DNA of 64,000 bases from a virus. Every line of letters starts with the position of its first letter. Positions within the stretch are counted from its first letter, which is position 1. Below, piece by piece: positions 32,021-40,985 of the stretch. Location: the IMG/VR virus record IMGVR_UViG_3300043449_002710, positions 1-64,000 of that record; one strand, written 5' to 3'. The translations under genes were made by a program, and so were the position numbers. The notes below the pieces were generated by a model, which had not been told where the DNA came from, ran no database searches, and worked only from the letters and a program-made list of their open reading frames with translations.

Positions 32021-33188
32021 TCACCTGAAATAACAAGGGGCCGGTTGTGATTTTAATGATCGCACCGCCTTCAGGGTGATTTGCAAACTTCATTTTTTGA
32101 CCTCTTGCTTCCACAAGATTCTGAATCAGAAATAACCCAATTGAATTTCCCTGAGCCTTGGTGGTTTGAATCCATTTCCCAGAATTCAATTTTTGAATCT
32201 GCTCTTTTTGAAACCCATTTCCATTGTCTCGAATAAACAAACAACTGTCTTTAATACCGATCTCAATTCTGCTTGCCTTTATTTCCACGGCATTGATGAT
32301 CAGATTGTATAGAATTTTTGTGATCAAGTTTTTGTTTCCGACAACCACAGAATCCTTTTCAAGTACGATTTCCGCGCCTTGGAGCTGAGATCTCAATATG
32401 ATTTTTAAGCTCTCTAGAATCTCGGAGAGCTTAAAATTTTCGGTCGTATTGTATGGCTTACTCAGACGGTTGATCTCTTCGATATAGGCCAACAAAAACT
32501 TGGAATCTCGATATAAAATCTCTATCAATTTTTTATTGTTGTCGTTATTTTCTAATCTCTTTAACAAGAAAATGGCATTGATCGGTGAGGTTAAAAGATT
32601 TTTAAAGTCGTGAAGAATGAGACTAGAGTGACAACCGATGTCCAAGAATTTTTCTGCGAGCGCGTCTTTTTGCTTTCGGGTGATGCTAACAAAGTTGTAC
32701 CCGACAAAGGATAACAAGGTGGTGATAAGCACCCCGGCTGTGGCATCAAAGTGAAATTTACTAATAGCAGCAAGGTTAGTTGTTTCATAGACCGAAGCTG
32801 GGCTTAGAAAAATCATCGTAATCATTCCAGCCGCTGAGACGCCCATCGAAGGGTAAAAAACTTTTTTGGGGGCCATGAAAAAGATCCCAATCGGGATCAC
32901 AGCTTCCATGTAGGCCAAGTAGTAGCAAGGAAAATAATATTGACCGTGAATCGAATAAGCTGCAATCGTCAGTAAAAACCCCGGCAGATGCCATTGACGA
33001 TATTTTTTAAAATGGATTTGAACAATGATGACCAGACAAATGAACGCTGTTAAAACTCTCCCCAAAACATAAGAAAATCTCAAATAGTCTGGTAACTGGG
33101 GAGTATCCAAGAAAATCATGACCAGTGGTATGACAAGACCGAAATAAGTAACCGCTTTTAATGTTTTAGGTTCATAATCTAACATCAT
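32004..33188 (-). CDS. Membrane sensor histidine kinase, 394 aa
   Basis: Several hydrophobic helices (about residues 15-165) precede a DHp-like helix with ILHDFKNLLTSPINA (candidate phospho-His H193). The HATPase domain has N-box YNLIINA (about 294-300), G1 DNGNG (321-325) and G2 GNSIGLFLI (347-355). Such kinases autophosphorylate in response to a signal sensed by the membrane part. No receiver domain or response-regulator gene is in the window. Phage-encoded histidine kinases are uncommon. It starts at tandem ATG codons next to an AT-rich element shared with the divergent gene. Confidence 0.85.
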   Translation of the reverse strand: MMLDYEPKTLKAVTYFGLVIPLVMIFLDTPQLPDYLRFSYVLGRVLTAFICLVIIVQIHFKKYRQWHLPGFLLTIAAYSIHGQYYFPCYYLAYMEAVIPIGIFFMAPKKVFYPSMGVSAAGMITMIFLSPASVYETTNLAAISKFHFDATAGVLITTLLSFVGYNFVSITRKQKDALAEKFLDIGCHSSLILHDFKNLLTSPINAIFLLKRLENNDNNKKLIEILYRDSKFLLAYIEEINRLSKPYNTTENFKLSEILESLKIILRSQLQGAEIVLEKDSVVVGNKNLITKILYNLIINAVEIKASRIEIGIKDSCLFIRDNGNGFQKEQIQKLNSGKWIQTTKAQGNSIGLFLIQNLVEARGQKMKFANHPEGGAIIKITTGPLLFQVSETDN

Positions 33189-33202
33189 TTATATTTATAA
33201 AA
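33187..33202 (+). promoter_or_regulatory. AT-rich 16-base element between divergent genes
   Basis: ATTTATATTTATAAAA matches the recurrent element in 15 of 16 positions. It lies in the 51-base gap between the kinase gene and the ThiF-like gene, 37 bases before the latter's ATG at 33240, so it could control the plus gene or both. Confidence 0.5.
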
Positions 33203-33239
33203 TACCTAACTTTATTACTCAAGAAAATTAAGGGAATTT

Positions 33240-33977
33240 ATGTTTTCTAGAAATTGGTTGTTTATTTCCGAGGCGACCCAAAAAACTCTTTCAGACCAGA
33301 TGGTTCTGATCGTGGGGACTGGGCTTGGCAGTAAAATAGCGGAGTTAGCTGTAAGAACAGGCTTTAAAAAATTCATTATTGCGGATGGGGATCAAGTAGA
33401 ATTGTCGAATTTAAACCGACAGAATTTCAATCTAGAATCCGTAGGGCAAAACAAAGCGGCGGCCACCAAAGAGGCCCTGCTGAAAATCAACCCAGACGCT
33501 CAGATTCTCGATTTGCCTGCTTTCTTCGACCAAGAGGATCTAGAGCGTTGGGTTCCGAGAGCCAACTTCGTTATCAACACGATTGACTTCGAAAACGACA
33601 GCTTCCGGCACTGCAGCCAGATTTGTCGTAAGTACGAAAAGATTGAACTCTTCCCTACCAATTTAGGCTTTGGGGGGTCTTTGGTCGCCTTCAATTCGAA
33701 GAGCCCTACTTTCAGTGAGTTCTTTAAGACCGAGGATTCCGTTGTCTTGAAAAAGAAGATTCTAGAGTATTTGATCCTCAACAAAAAGGCCCCGACCTAC
33801 ATGAAGGAGGCTTACTCTCGATACCTTCTTCAGAAAGTGGGTAAACCCGACCCACAACTTGGGATCGGCGCAGCCATGACCTCGGCTTTGACGGTAACCA
33901 CGATGGTCCGAGTTGTGTCTGGGGAAACCATTAAAACATTTCCCCAGGATTTTTATTACGTGGATGGCTCCTATTAG
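33240..33977 (+). CDS. ThiF/E1-like adenylyltransferase, 245 aa
   Basis: The Rossmann-type E1 core is clear: VLIVGTGLGS (23-31), the Asp-x-Asp strand IADGDQVELSNLNRQNF (47-63, with Asn57, Arg60 and Gln61 as in ThiF/MoeB), Lys72 in GQNKAAA, and Asp116 in NTIDFEND. Family members adenylate the C-terminus of ubiquitin-like proteins or small acids. No obvious catalytic cysteine loop and no ubiquitin-like partner gene is seen. It is divergent from a histidine kinase/258-aa pair. Its stop overlaps the virion gene at 33974 by four bases. Confidence 0.85.
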   Translation: MFSRNWLFISEATQKTLSDQMVLIVGTGLGSKIAELAVRTGFKKFIIADGDQVELSNLNRQNFNLESVGQNKAAATKEALLKINPDAQILDLPAFFDQEDLERWVPRANFVINTIDFENDSFRHCSQICRKYEKIELFPTNLGFGGSLVAFNSKSPTFSEFFKTEDSVVLKKKILEYLILNKKAPTYMKEAYSRYLLQKVGKPDPQLGIGAAMTSALTVTTMVRVVSGETIKTFPQDFYYVDGSY

Positions 33978-35227
33978 AGCAGCCCGATTTTAGTCAGGGT
34001 GTTCATCAATAGTGCATTCGATCCCACCGAAGAGATCTTGTAGGTGTAGTTATACATATTGCGGTAGGAGTAGCTTCTGCCCGCATAGGTGCCCACACCT
34101 CTGGCTTTTCGCACGTAAGCCATTTTGGCTGGGCCGATCTGCTTGTTGAACTCATCCATCATCCGAGAGGCTGCAGAATCCAAACCAGACGCCCGGCTCA
34201 CGCTCAAAGTGACGCTTTGGCCCGAGAAGGAGAAATCGAGTTCAGTTTCCAGAATGCTTTGAGCCTGAAGCGCATACCAGCCAGCGGCCAAAAGCACCAA
34301 AGGCTGAAAGTCATCTGGGCATTGATCCATAATGTAAGTCGTGGTCGGGTAGGAAAGATTCACCATCCGCAAGCCCTGCGAGATGTACTCCAAGAGATCG
34401 GAGTCTTCATACGCTTGAAGACGGCCCAAGCGCTTTTGAAACTTGTCGATTAGCATTCTGAGATAGGTGATCAGAGGCAAGATGTTGGTGGAAACGGCAA
34501 TCAGAATTTGAAACTGGGTGACTGGGATCGAGAACTCGGTTTCTTGAATCTTCCAAAGCGGAAGGTAGGCCGTATTCTTTTGGGTGACCCCCTGAGCCAC
34601 GTCTTTGTAGATGACATAGCTGTCGCCATCTCGCCCGATCTTTAATCCGCCTTGTAAGGGCCCTGGCGGCTGCGTGGAGTCGTAAAAATCCACGACCACA
34701 GGGTTATCCTCATTCCCGCGCACGATCATCTTAAAATCGACTCTGTAAGGGATGACCGACGAGCGGTACATGACGCGGACGGCATCGCCCGCCATCGTCA
34801 TATACTTGAGTTCTCTGCTCTGGCTTTGAGTGATGGCCGTATCCCTGACATCAAACTCTTCGACAAACGAGACTTGGAAATTCTCCGCCGTCAGCATGAC
34901 CCATTCGATTCGGTAGCGCGAATCGTTAGCTGAGAGGGGTTGGCCTTGCCCCTCGTTTCCATAGCGCTGGGGGGCCTGCTGAAAGTAAGAGAGCGGGGCA
35001 TCTTTAGGAACTAAGAAATCAGCAGCATAGTTGCCCGCACTTCTCAGAGTCCCAGTGCCTGTTTGAATTGGAGTGCCTTCCAAGTTGTAGATTGTGTAGG
35101 CCGGGTAGCTTGGGTCGATAGGAACAAGAGCCTCGGTCTTGGCTTCATCAGCAAAAAACCCCACACGAAACTGAGTGGTTTCGCCGCGAGTTAAAATCCT
35201 AGGTGTTTGTTGCGAATCGGTTGCCAT
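33974..35227 (-). CDS. Virion structural protein, 417 aa
   Basis: Beta-rich N-terminal part with Ig-like rhythm (TQFRVGFFADEAKTEALVPI, TIYNLEGTPIQTGTGTLRSA), then a helical part (LITYLRMLIDKFQKRLGRLQ) and a Tyr/Arg-rich end (GRSYSYRNMYNYTYKI). Composition and length fit a head-tail connector or baseplate component of a large phage. I cannot assign the exact position in the virion. The ATG start lies 38 bases from the divergent gene at 35266. Confidence 0.6.
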   Translation of the reverse strand: MATDSQQTPRILTRGETTQFRVGFFADEAKTEALVPIDPSYPAYTIYNLEGTPIQTGTGTLRSAGNYAADFLVPKDAPLSYFQQAPQRYGNEGQGQPLSANDSRYRIEWVMLTAENFQVSFVEEFDVRDTAITQSQSRELKYMTMAGDAVRVMYRSSVIPYRVDFKMIVRGNEDNPVVVDFYDSTQPPGPLQGGLKIGRDGDSYVIYKDVAQGVTQKNTAYLPLWKIQETEFSIPVTQFQILIAVSTNILPLITYLRMLIDKFQKRLGRLQAYEDSDLLEYISQGLRMVNLSYPTTTYIMDQCPDDFQPLVLLAAGWYALQAQSILETELDFSFSGQSVTLSVSRASGLDSAASRMMDEFNKQIGPAKMAYVRKARGVGTYAGRSYSYRNMYNYTYKISSVGSNALLMNTLTKIGLL

Positions 35228-35265
35228 GAGCCCCTCAAATTCTGTCGAATTAGTAAAAATCTTTC

Positions 35266-35997
35266 GTGTCTGACTCGTCTGCTTATATAAAAATAATCGA
35301 CAAGCTCGACCAGTACGAGGTTTTATCCGTATTGGAGCGCAAGGACTTGCTTTTGGATATCCAAAAGGTAGCCGAGCTGCATTTGGAACCCGAGGTTATT
35401 GAGCCTGATTCGGTTTGTCCGGTAACCAAGCAAGAGGTCATCATCCCGTGTCAGCTCACCCAATGCCGCTATTGGGTGGAACATCAGTGGACTAAAAACT
35501 GTGCTTTGAATTTTATGGCATCCCAAGAAGTCGATCAGCTCTCAGTTGAGCAAGTGAGCTTCTTGTATCGGAAGTCCGTGGAGCGAGTGAACTCCATCTA
35601 TAATCGCTCGTTCAAGGTCTTGCAGCGCCACTACTTGCGAGACATGCTTAGGAACAAAGGGGTGCCTCAGTTTTCTTTTGTTCCAGGGTTTTGTGTCTCT
35701 TGCCAAAGCAAACTCTGGGAAGAAGATCTAGCCGATGGGAACCTCAGGCTGACCGACCAATTCGGCTATTGCTCGGTGGAGTGCAAGAAACAGCTACCCC
35801 CGCAATACTTTGAGATCGAGCATTTCTTTCAAGCCGATTTTTATGAGATCGTTAAGCTCGGGTCGGAGCTTTTTAACTTTTACTATCTAGAAGACATCTT
35901 GGGATTTCAGCCCAACGTGCTACGCAATCGCTTAGAAAAACTTCGAGACTCTTCCGAATCTAACGACAATAAAAAGAAAAAAAAGAAAGCCTTTTAA
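35266..35997 (+). CDS. Zinc-binding protein, possible late regulator, 243 aa
   Basis: GTG start. Two Cys clusters: CPVTKQEVIIPCQLTQC ... NC (about 51-79), and CVSCQSKLWEE ... YCSVEC (about 143-175), the second like a treble-clef ribbon. A helical middle part (VEQVSFLYRKSVERVNSIYN) could bind DNA, and the C-terminus is a Lys run. The CxLTQCRYWVxHxW pattern resembles small zinc domains in phage transcription factors, but I cannot name the family. Confidence 0.55.
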   Translation: MSDSSAYIKIIDKLDQYEVLSVLERKDLLLDIQKVAELHLEPEVIEPDSVCPVTKQEVIIPCQLTQCRYWVEHQWTKNCALNFMASQEVDQLSVEQVSFLYRKSVERVNSIYNRSFKVLQRHYLRDMLRNKGVPQFSFVPGFCVSCQSKLWEEDLADGNLRLTDQFGYCSVECKKQLPPQYFEIEHFFQADFYEIVKLGSELFNFYYLEDILGFQPNVLRNRLEKLRDSSESNDNKKKKKKAF

Positions 35998-36130
35998 GCC
36001 TGCACGTTTTTTATCAGCCAGTGCAAAGAGTCCCATTGTGCTGGGGTCATTTCCTGGTGACTCGACGCAGTTAAGCCTTGTAAGGTAAGCTCGCTACGTT
36101 TTTAATGTCATCATTCTGAATCTTGGACAT
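35994..36130 (-). pseudogene. Broken copy of the tail-appendage N-terminus
   Basis: From an ATG at 36130 the frame reads MSKIQNDDIKNV, almost the same as the start of the appendage protein at 15201 (MSKIQNEDIKSV), then stops early. Switching frame by one base after the A-run gives SELTLQGLTASS..., matching ELQSQGLTAS of that protein, and continues as MTPAQWDSLHWLIKNVQA to a stop overlapping the neighbour's end. The length is not a multiple of three, consistent with one lost or gained base. It is a decayed partial duplicate or exchange fragment. Confidence 0.6.
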
Positions 36131-36171
36131 AAGCTAATGCAAATACTTCAAACCCCTATTATTTTCATAGT

Positions 36172-37572
36172 ATGAAGCGCTCCAAGAAACTGTACGTTGC
36201 CAGAAGAAGCTCCTCCGTATTAAGTCGATTCATGCTCTCCCCGCGCAAACGCTTCGTGCGGTCTTCTTTGTACGAGGGCTTTCCTACCTTAGCTGAAGTG
36301 ATCTTGGCCCGTAATGTTGCCAATACAACAGAGATTGAAAAGTTTCTGAATGACTTCCACGTGGAAGACTTGCCCAACTTGAATGAGTGGCTCGATTCCA
36401 CCATGCGCAAATACCTGATCAATAAATATGACAGAACCCGAGGTTATACCCCTAAGGCTTCTGACCCAGATTGGATGCAAGGCAAGACGGATCTTGAAAC
36501 GGTCATCTTGGACAACGCGCTCACGGATAAGCTTCAGCATTTAGTAGATTTTTTAAAGAACAAAATGACCACTGAACCTAACTTCAACCTCAAGTCTTTC
36601 CAGGCCGAAGAGGCCATGAAGCAATCTCAAGAATGGCTCGATCGACTCAAAAAGAAAAAGAGCGAAGAAGAGCAAGAGGGTGTGGATTACAAAGTCCTGA
36701 TGGACTTAGGCAACGGCTGGAAGTGGGTGGATCTGATTTCTCAGAACGCCTTAACCCGCGAAGGTCAGAAAATGGGCCATTGCGTAGGCGGTTATTGGGA
36801 TCGGGTCAAAACCGGAAGAGAAAAGATCTTCTCACTCAGGGATTCTGATAACCAACCTCATGCCACTATCGAATACGTCCCAGGCCAAGCTTCCATCGAT
36901 CAGATCAAAGGCAAACAGAACAAAGGCGTGATCCAAGAGTACATGCCTTATGTTTTGGCGTTCTTGAAGTCCCCGCCTGTCAAAGTCAAAAAGATCAACG
37001 ATTACGAATTGAACTTAAACGGTCTTTTGAAAACCAATGATGGATACATTTCAGTCAGTTTGATTCCAGAAGGAACCATCTTAGATCAGAACTTGGATCT
37101 CAAGAAATTTGATGACATTAAGCTTCCCAAGAATCTCACCATCAAAGGCGATCTCATTGTTCCATCGGGTCAGGAATCCTTGCCTGAAAACTTAACTGTC
37201 ACGGGCACTTTGAACTTGGCAAAAACTCTGATTCGAGAACTCCCCACGGGCATGAAAGTGGGCTCTTTGAATCTCTTTGGCTTGAGCAGGCTGACTTCCT
37301 TGCCCGCAGACATTCAGATCACCAAGGATCTCAACGCAGAGTTCTCAGGTTTGGAGTCGATCCCGCCTCTGAAATTAAAAGGCGATCTCGTTTTAAGTGA
37401 CACAGATATTCAGTCTCTCCCAGAAGGTTTGAGCGTGGGTGGCGAACTCGATATCATGAACACCGCGATCAAGACTCTGCCTAAGAAGTTGAAAGTAGGA
37501 ACCGCCATCTTCGTGGATGACGTGGATGCTTTTGAAGGGGTTTCACCAGCTCTGAAAGCGCTTTTACACTAA
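36172..37572 (+). CDS. PcfJ-like protein with leucine-rich repeats, 466 aa
   Basis: The centre (about 195-265) has the PcfJ-type pattern LTREGQKMGHCVGGYWDRV ... IFSLRDSDNQPHATIEY, found in conjugative-element and phage proteins. From about residue 300 there are degenerate leucine-rich repeats built on LPxxLxVxGxLxLxxTxIxxLP. The N-terminus is very basic (MKRSKKLYVARRSS). The role is unknown; PcfJ-type domains occur in mobile-element proteins together with ART domains. It is followed after nine bases by the first of two paralogues. Confidence 0.7.
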   Translation: MKRSKKLYVARRSSSVLSRFMLSPRKRFVRSSLYEGFPTLAEVILARNVANTTEIEKFLNDFHVEDLPNLNEWLDSTMRKYLINKYDRTRGYTPKASDPDWMQGKTDLETVILDNALTDKLQHLVDFLKNKMTTEPNFNLKSFQAEEAMKQSQEWLDRLKKKKSEEEQEGVDYKVLMDLGNGWKWVDLISQNALTREGQKMGHCVGGYWDRVKTGREKIFSLRDSDNQPHATIEYVPGQASIDQIKGKQNKGVIQEYMPYVLAFLKSPPVKVKKINDYELNLNGLLKTNDGYISVSLIPEGTILDQNLDLKKFDDIKLPKNLTIKGDLIVPSGQESLPENLTVTGTLNLAKTLIRELPTGMKVGSLNLFGLSRLTSLPADIQITKDLNAEFSGLESIPPLKLKGDLVLSDTDIQSLPEGLSVGGELDIMNTAIKTLPKKLKVGTAIFVDDVDAFEGVSPALKALLH

Positions 37573-37581
37573 GGGGGACTT

Positions 37582-38943
37582 GTGGAAGATATCAAACTTT
37601 CCGATGTCCAGAAAAACGAGATCGTTAAGCTCCTGAACGAGCGATACGCGAGAACAGCTCCGGAATACGCCCGCCCGAGACACGAGGATTTTAAATTTGG
37701 CAATAAAGCCAAAGAAAAATTCAAAGGCAAGATTCGAACTTTTCTTTCCAAAGCAAAGAGTTTGCCTGCCCCAAAAGAGGAAAGTGAAGATTCCCAACTG
37801 AGCTTGCTTCCGGCAGCTACACCGATCGAGATTTACTCTTCCTTGGAACATCTGCTTGGCCCAGAAAAGATGGGGAAATTTGTGGGCTCTTTTGTTCACT
37901 CTGAGATCAAAGATAGTCCTGAGCCTGAAGAAAATACTTTTTTCACAATCGAAGGCCCCAATGAAAAAGAAATTTACATGAGCGTTGCGGGTTGGGACTT
38001 GAGTACAGTCTCTGAGATTACAACAGATCACCCCGAGACCAAATACGGCAATTTTTTAGACTACATTTCCGATGAAGACCGAAACGATATCGTTTCTAAA
38101 CTCGATTTTGATGCTGAGTGGAAACAGTACAGTGATAAAAGCGGGTACGCGCTTCATGTCAAGGCCCCTCTTACTAAAGGCTATTTGACCTATTCTTTTA
38201 ATCTTCCAGAGTTTATTGACGCTGCCAAGAAACGATTGGCAAGAGAGCAGTCTACTCAAGATATCGACAGAGACGAACTGATTGAAAAGATCGCTGAAAT
38301 CATCGATCGCTACGCCGAGCAGGAATCGGAATACCAAAAATCAGACGAAGCTAGGCTAGAAGACGCGGATAATTACCCAGCCGAAGATGCTGCTAATAAT
38401 AGCCTGCCGGAGATGAAAAGAAATTTAGATGACGAGATTGTCGAGTATATCGATAAGCTCGAATCCTTTGGCGTGGATGAAGACGATATCAAAGAGGCTT
38501 TGATCGATTCTGGTGAAAATGAAGTGACTGGAATTTATCGAGTCGATAATGCGATTGGCTCTTATTCTTGTCGCAGTGAAGATCAAATCGATTGGAGCGA
38601 CCATAGGACTCCAGAGGACTGGTTAAAAGAAGCGGGCCTCCCCTATACTGAAAGCCTCAATGACAACATCGCTCTTCTTGATGACGACGAAGTCGAGAAA
38701 TTAAAAAAATCTTTGAGAGAATGCAGCGCTCGCATCGAGTGGGATAACTCTTTGGACGGGTACAGTCTCAGGTATGTCGATATCTGGTTGGGAGATAACG
38801 ACTCCGTTTCTCTGATTGTAGATCCGCAGAAATTCATCTCTAAAGCCAAGAGAATGATCAAAGATAAAAAGCTTGAGAAAAAGGCCGATACTTCTTACTC
38901 AACTCTTTCGAAAATTTTAGGTAATAACTATGGCTCTCACTAG
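37582..38943 (+). CDS. Acidic phage protein, first of two paralogues, 453 aa
   Basis: Residues 44-60 (KAKEKFKGKIRTFLSKAKSL), a SLLPAATPIEIYSSLEHLLG block, a WKQYSDKSGYALH block and a helical acidic segment (AEDAANNSLPEMKRNLDDEI) are shared with the next gene. The C-terminus carries SYSTLSKILG, the short tag seen in several other proteins here. Starts at a GTG or nearby codon after GGGGG. No enzyme motif is seen. An abundant internal virion protein is one possibility. Confidence 0.65.
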   Translation: MEDIKLSDVQKNEIVKLLNERYARTAPEYARPRHEDFKFGNKAKEKFKGKIRTFLSKAKSLPAPKEESEDSQLSLLPAATPIEIYSSLEHLLGPEKMGKFVGSFVHSEIKDSPEPEENTFFTIEGPNEKEIYMSVAGWDLSTVSEITTDHPETKYGNFLDYISDEDRNDIVSKLDFDAEWKQYSDKSGYALHVKAPLTKGYLTYSFNLPEFIDAAKKRLAREQSTQDIDRDELIEKIAEIIDRYAEQESEYQKSDEARLEDADNYPAEDAANNSLPEMKRNLDDEIVEYIDKLESFGVDEDDIKEALIDSGENEVTGIYRVDNAIGSYSCRSEDQIDWSDHRTPEDWLKEAGLPYTESLNDNIALLDDDEVEKLKKSLRECSARIEWDNSLDGYSLRYVDIWLGDNDSVSLIVDPQKFISKAKRMIKDKKLEKKADTSYSTLSKILGNNYGSH

Positions 38944-40810
38944 AAAACAAAAACAAGAAGTGATTGATACTCTCAATAAGAAGTACAAAAAGGAAGCCAA
39001 AGACGAGAGACAAGTTTCTTTTATTGATTTTAATATCGACAAAGAAAACAGTAAATTCAAAGGTAAGATTAAGTCTTTTTTGTCCAAGCTTCCTTCGTTA
39101 CCACCTGCGCCCAGCGAAGAATCACAGCAGAGTCTGCTTCCGGCAGCAGCTCCCCTTGAGATCTACTCTTCTTTGGAGTCCCTTCTGGGCCCAGAAAAAA
39201 TGGGAGCTTTTGTTGGTGGTTTTGTTCAGAGACAGGTTGAGAACAAGATACCCAAAGATGACCAGAATGTTTTCTTCACTATTGAAAGCCCAAAAGAAAA
39301 AGAAATTACAGTACCGCTTTACGGTTGGGAATTGAGCTGGCTGGAAAATGCGCCTACTAATTACACTAAAGATTTTTTAAAAACCATTTCTGCCTCCGAC
39401 AGAAAAGATATTATCTCTAAGCTCGATTTTGCTGCGGAATGGAAACAATACGGTGACAAAAGTGGCTATGCACTACACACGAAAATTTCCACTGCAAAAG
39501 CCTACTTGGTTTACACTTTCCAATTGCCTGAGTTTTTAGAAGCCGCCAAAAAAAGGCTTGCTCGTGAAAATTTTGAATTGGGAATGGACAGAGAAGATCT
39601 CGTCGAAAAACTTGCTGAAGTCCTCGATGCTTATGCTGAAAAAGAGCATGAATATTATTCTTCTGACGACTATCTTTTAGAGTCCGCTGACGAATATCCA
39701 GCAGAAGATGCTAGGAACGAAGATTTTGAAATAGTCAAAAAAGAACTAGATGAAGAAATTATCGACTATATCGATCAGCTTGAATCCATAGGTATGGAGG
39801 AAGATGACATCGTCGAGATGCTCATCGATTCTGGGGAATATGAAGTCGCTAGCTATTACACCGTGGATAACGAGATCGGTTCCTACATCGCTTCGAGCGA
39901 TCACCAAATAGATGACTTGGATTGGTCGATGCAGGGTTTTGAGCCTTTTAAAAACTCAGGATTGCCTTACACGGATAAAATCAACGACAATGTTCATCTT
40001 CTAACTGAAGAAGAGGCTAAGGAACTCAAACACGCTGTCAGTGAATGTCACCTGTATGTGCAATGGTCGAATGAGGCGGATGGCTACGAAATTAGGTATA
40101 TGACCGTCTACACTTCAGACAATGACCGCGTGGTCTTAGTAGTCGATCCCCAGACTTTCATTTCGAAAGCCAAACGAAAAATCAAAGACAGAAAACTAGA
40201 AGTAAACCAGAAAAAAATCGGCAAGAAAAAGGCCGCAAGCTTAGAGGGTGAGAAGATGAAAAAGTATTCGGCTTTGTCGAAGGTTCTGGCTTCCAAGGTT
40301 CAAGCAGATGCCGACATCATGAAAAAGACGGAAAACCTTCCGCCTGTGGCCAAGCGCGAGATGATTGCCACCCTCTATGAAGCCATCGCACGAAATGTCC
40401 TCCCCATGGATGAAAATAGAATCCAGTGGATGGTTCACTACATTCACAACAACATGAGCGACAACGAGATCAACTCGGAATGGGAGTTCATCCGTAAGGG
40501 CCATGTTCAAAAGCTTGTGAAGCTCTTCAAACAGCTTGAAGCCCCGGGCATGATGGAAAAGCACGCCGACAAAATGTTAGACCTGCAAAGGCTTCATCAG
40601 GAGATCTCCGAAGGCATCATGCGGACCAAGGAAGCTGGCTCAGAAGTCGATCCCAAGACCTTTGATGCAATCGAAAAGATTGTCATAGACTTCGCTGATG
40701 ACTTCGCTGATGAAATCGCTGGTAAGAAAAAGCTTCCTGGAGGAAAGAAACAAACTCTTCTTAAAGGCTATTCGGCTCTTTCTAAGGTATTAGATAAGAA
40801 GGGCAACTAA
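38930..40810 (+). CDS. Acidic phage protein, second paralogue with extra domain, 626 aa
   Basis: Residues 1 to about 440 parallel the upstream gene (LLPAAAPLEIYSSLESLLGP, WKQYGDKSGYALH). After a KKIGKKKAASLEGE linker a new helical domain begins MKKYSALSKVLASKVQADAD. Its ATG at 40256 has GAGG upstream, so a 184-residue in-frame product may also be made. The C-terminus ends KGYSALSKVLDKKGN. It overlaps the paralogue by 14 bases. Function unknown; the tag-like motif occurs twice. Confidence 0.65.
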   Translation: MALTRKQKQEVIDTLNKKYKKEAKDERQVSFIDFNIDKENSKFKGKIKSFLSKLPSLPPAPSEESQQSLLPAAAPLEIYSSLESLLGPEKMGAFVGGFVQRQVENKIPKDDQNVFFTIESPKEKEITVPLYGWELSWLENAPTNYTKDFLKTISASDRKDIISKLDFAAEWKQYGDKSGYALHTKISTAKAYLVYTFQLPEFLEAAKKRLARENFELGMDREDLVEKLAEVLDAYAEKEHEYYSSDDYLLESADEYPAEDARNEDFEIVKKELDEEIIDYIDQLESIGMEEDDIVEMLIDSGEYEVASYYTVDNEIGSYIASSDHQIDDLDWSMQGFEPFKNSGLPYTDKINDNVHLLTEEEAKELKHAVSECHLYVQWSNEADGYEIRYMTVYTSDNDRVVLVVDPQTFISKAKRKIKDRKLEVNQKKIGKKKAASLEGEKMKKYSALSKVLASKVQADADIMKKTENLPPVAKREMIATLYEAIARNVLPMDENRIQWMVHYIHNNMSDNEINSEWEFIRKGHVQKLVKLFKQLEAPGMMEKHADKMLDLQRLHQEISEGIMRTKEAGSEVDPKTFDAIEKIVIDFADDFADEIAGKKKLPGGKKQTLLKGYSALSKVLDKKGN

Positions 40811-40811
40811 T

Positions 40812-40985
40812 ATGAAACAAAAATACCCTGCTTTAGCAAAAGTTTTAGCCCAGGCTTCTATTGAGATAGACGGCAAGCCCTACTCTCTTGAGCAGTTAAA
40901 TGCGATGGATGAGATTGAAGTAAGGGGAGTTTTCGTTTGCCTTCTTGGAAACCCCCAGGTTAAATCGGCTCCCCATGCCACCTAA
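40812..40985 (+). CDS. Small tagged protein, 57 aa
   Basis: It starts one base after the previous stop with MKQKYPALAKVLAQASIEID, so the N-terminal tag motif is complete, followed by a short body (GKPYSLEQLNAMDEIEVRGV). It overlaps the polymerase start at 40975. No family is recognised. Its value is as the smallest carrier of the recurrent YPxLxKVL motif. Confidence 0.55.
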   Translation: MKQKYPALAKVLAQASIEIDGKPYSLEQLNAMDEIEVRGVFVCLLGNPQVKSAPHAT

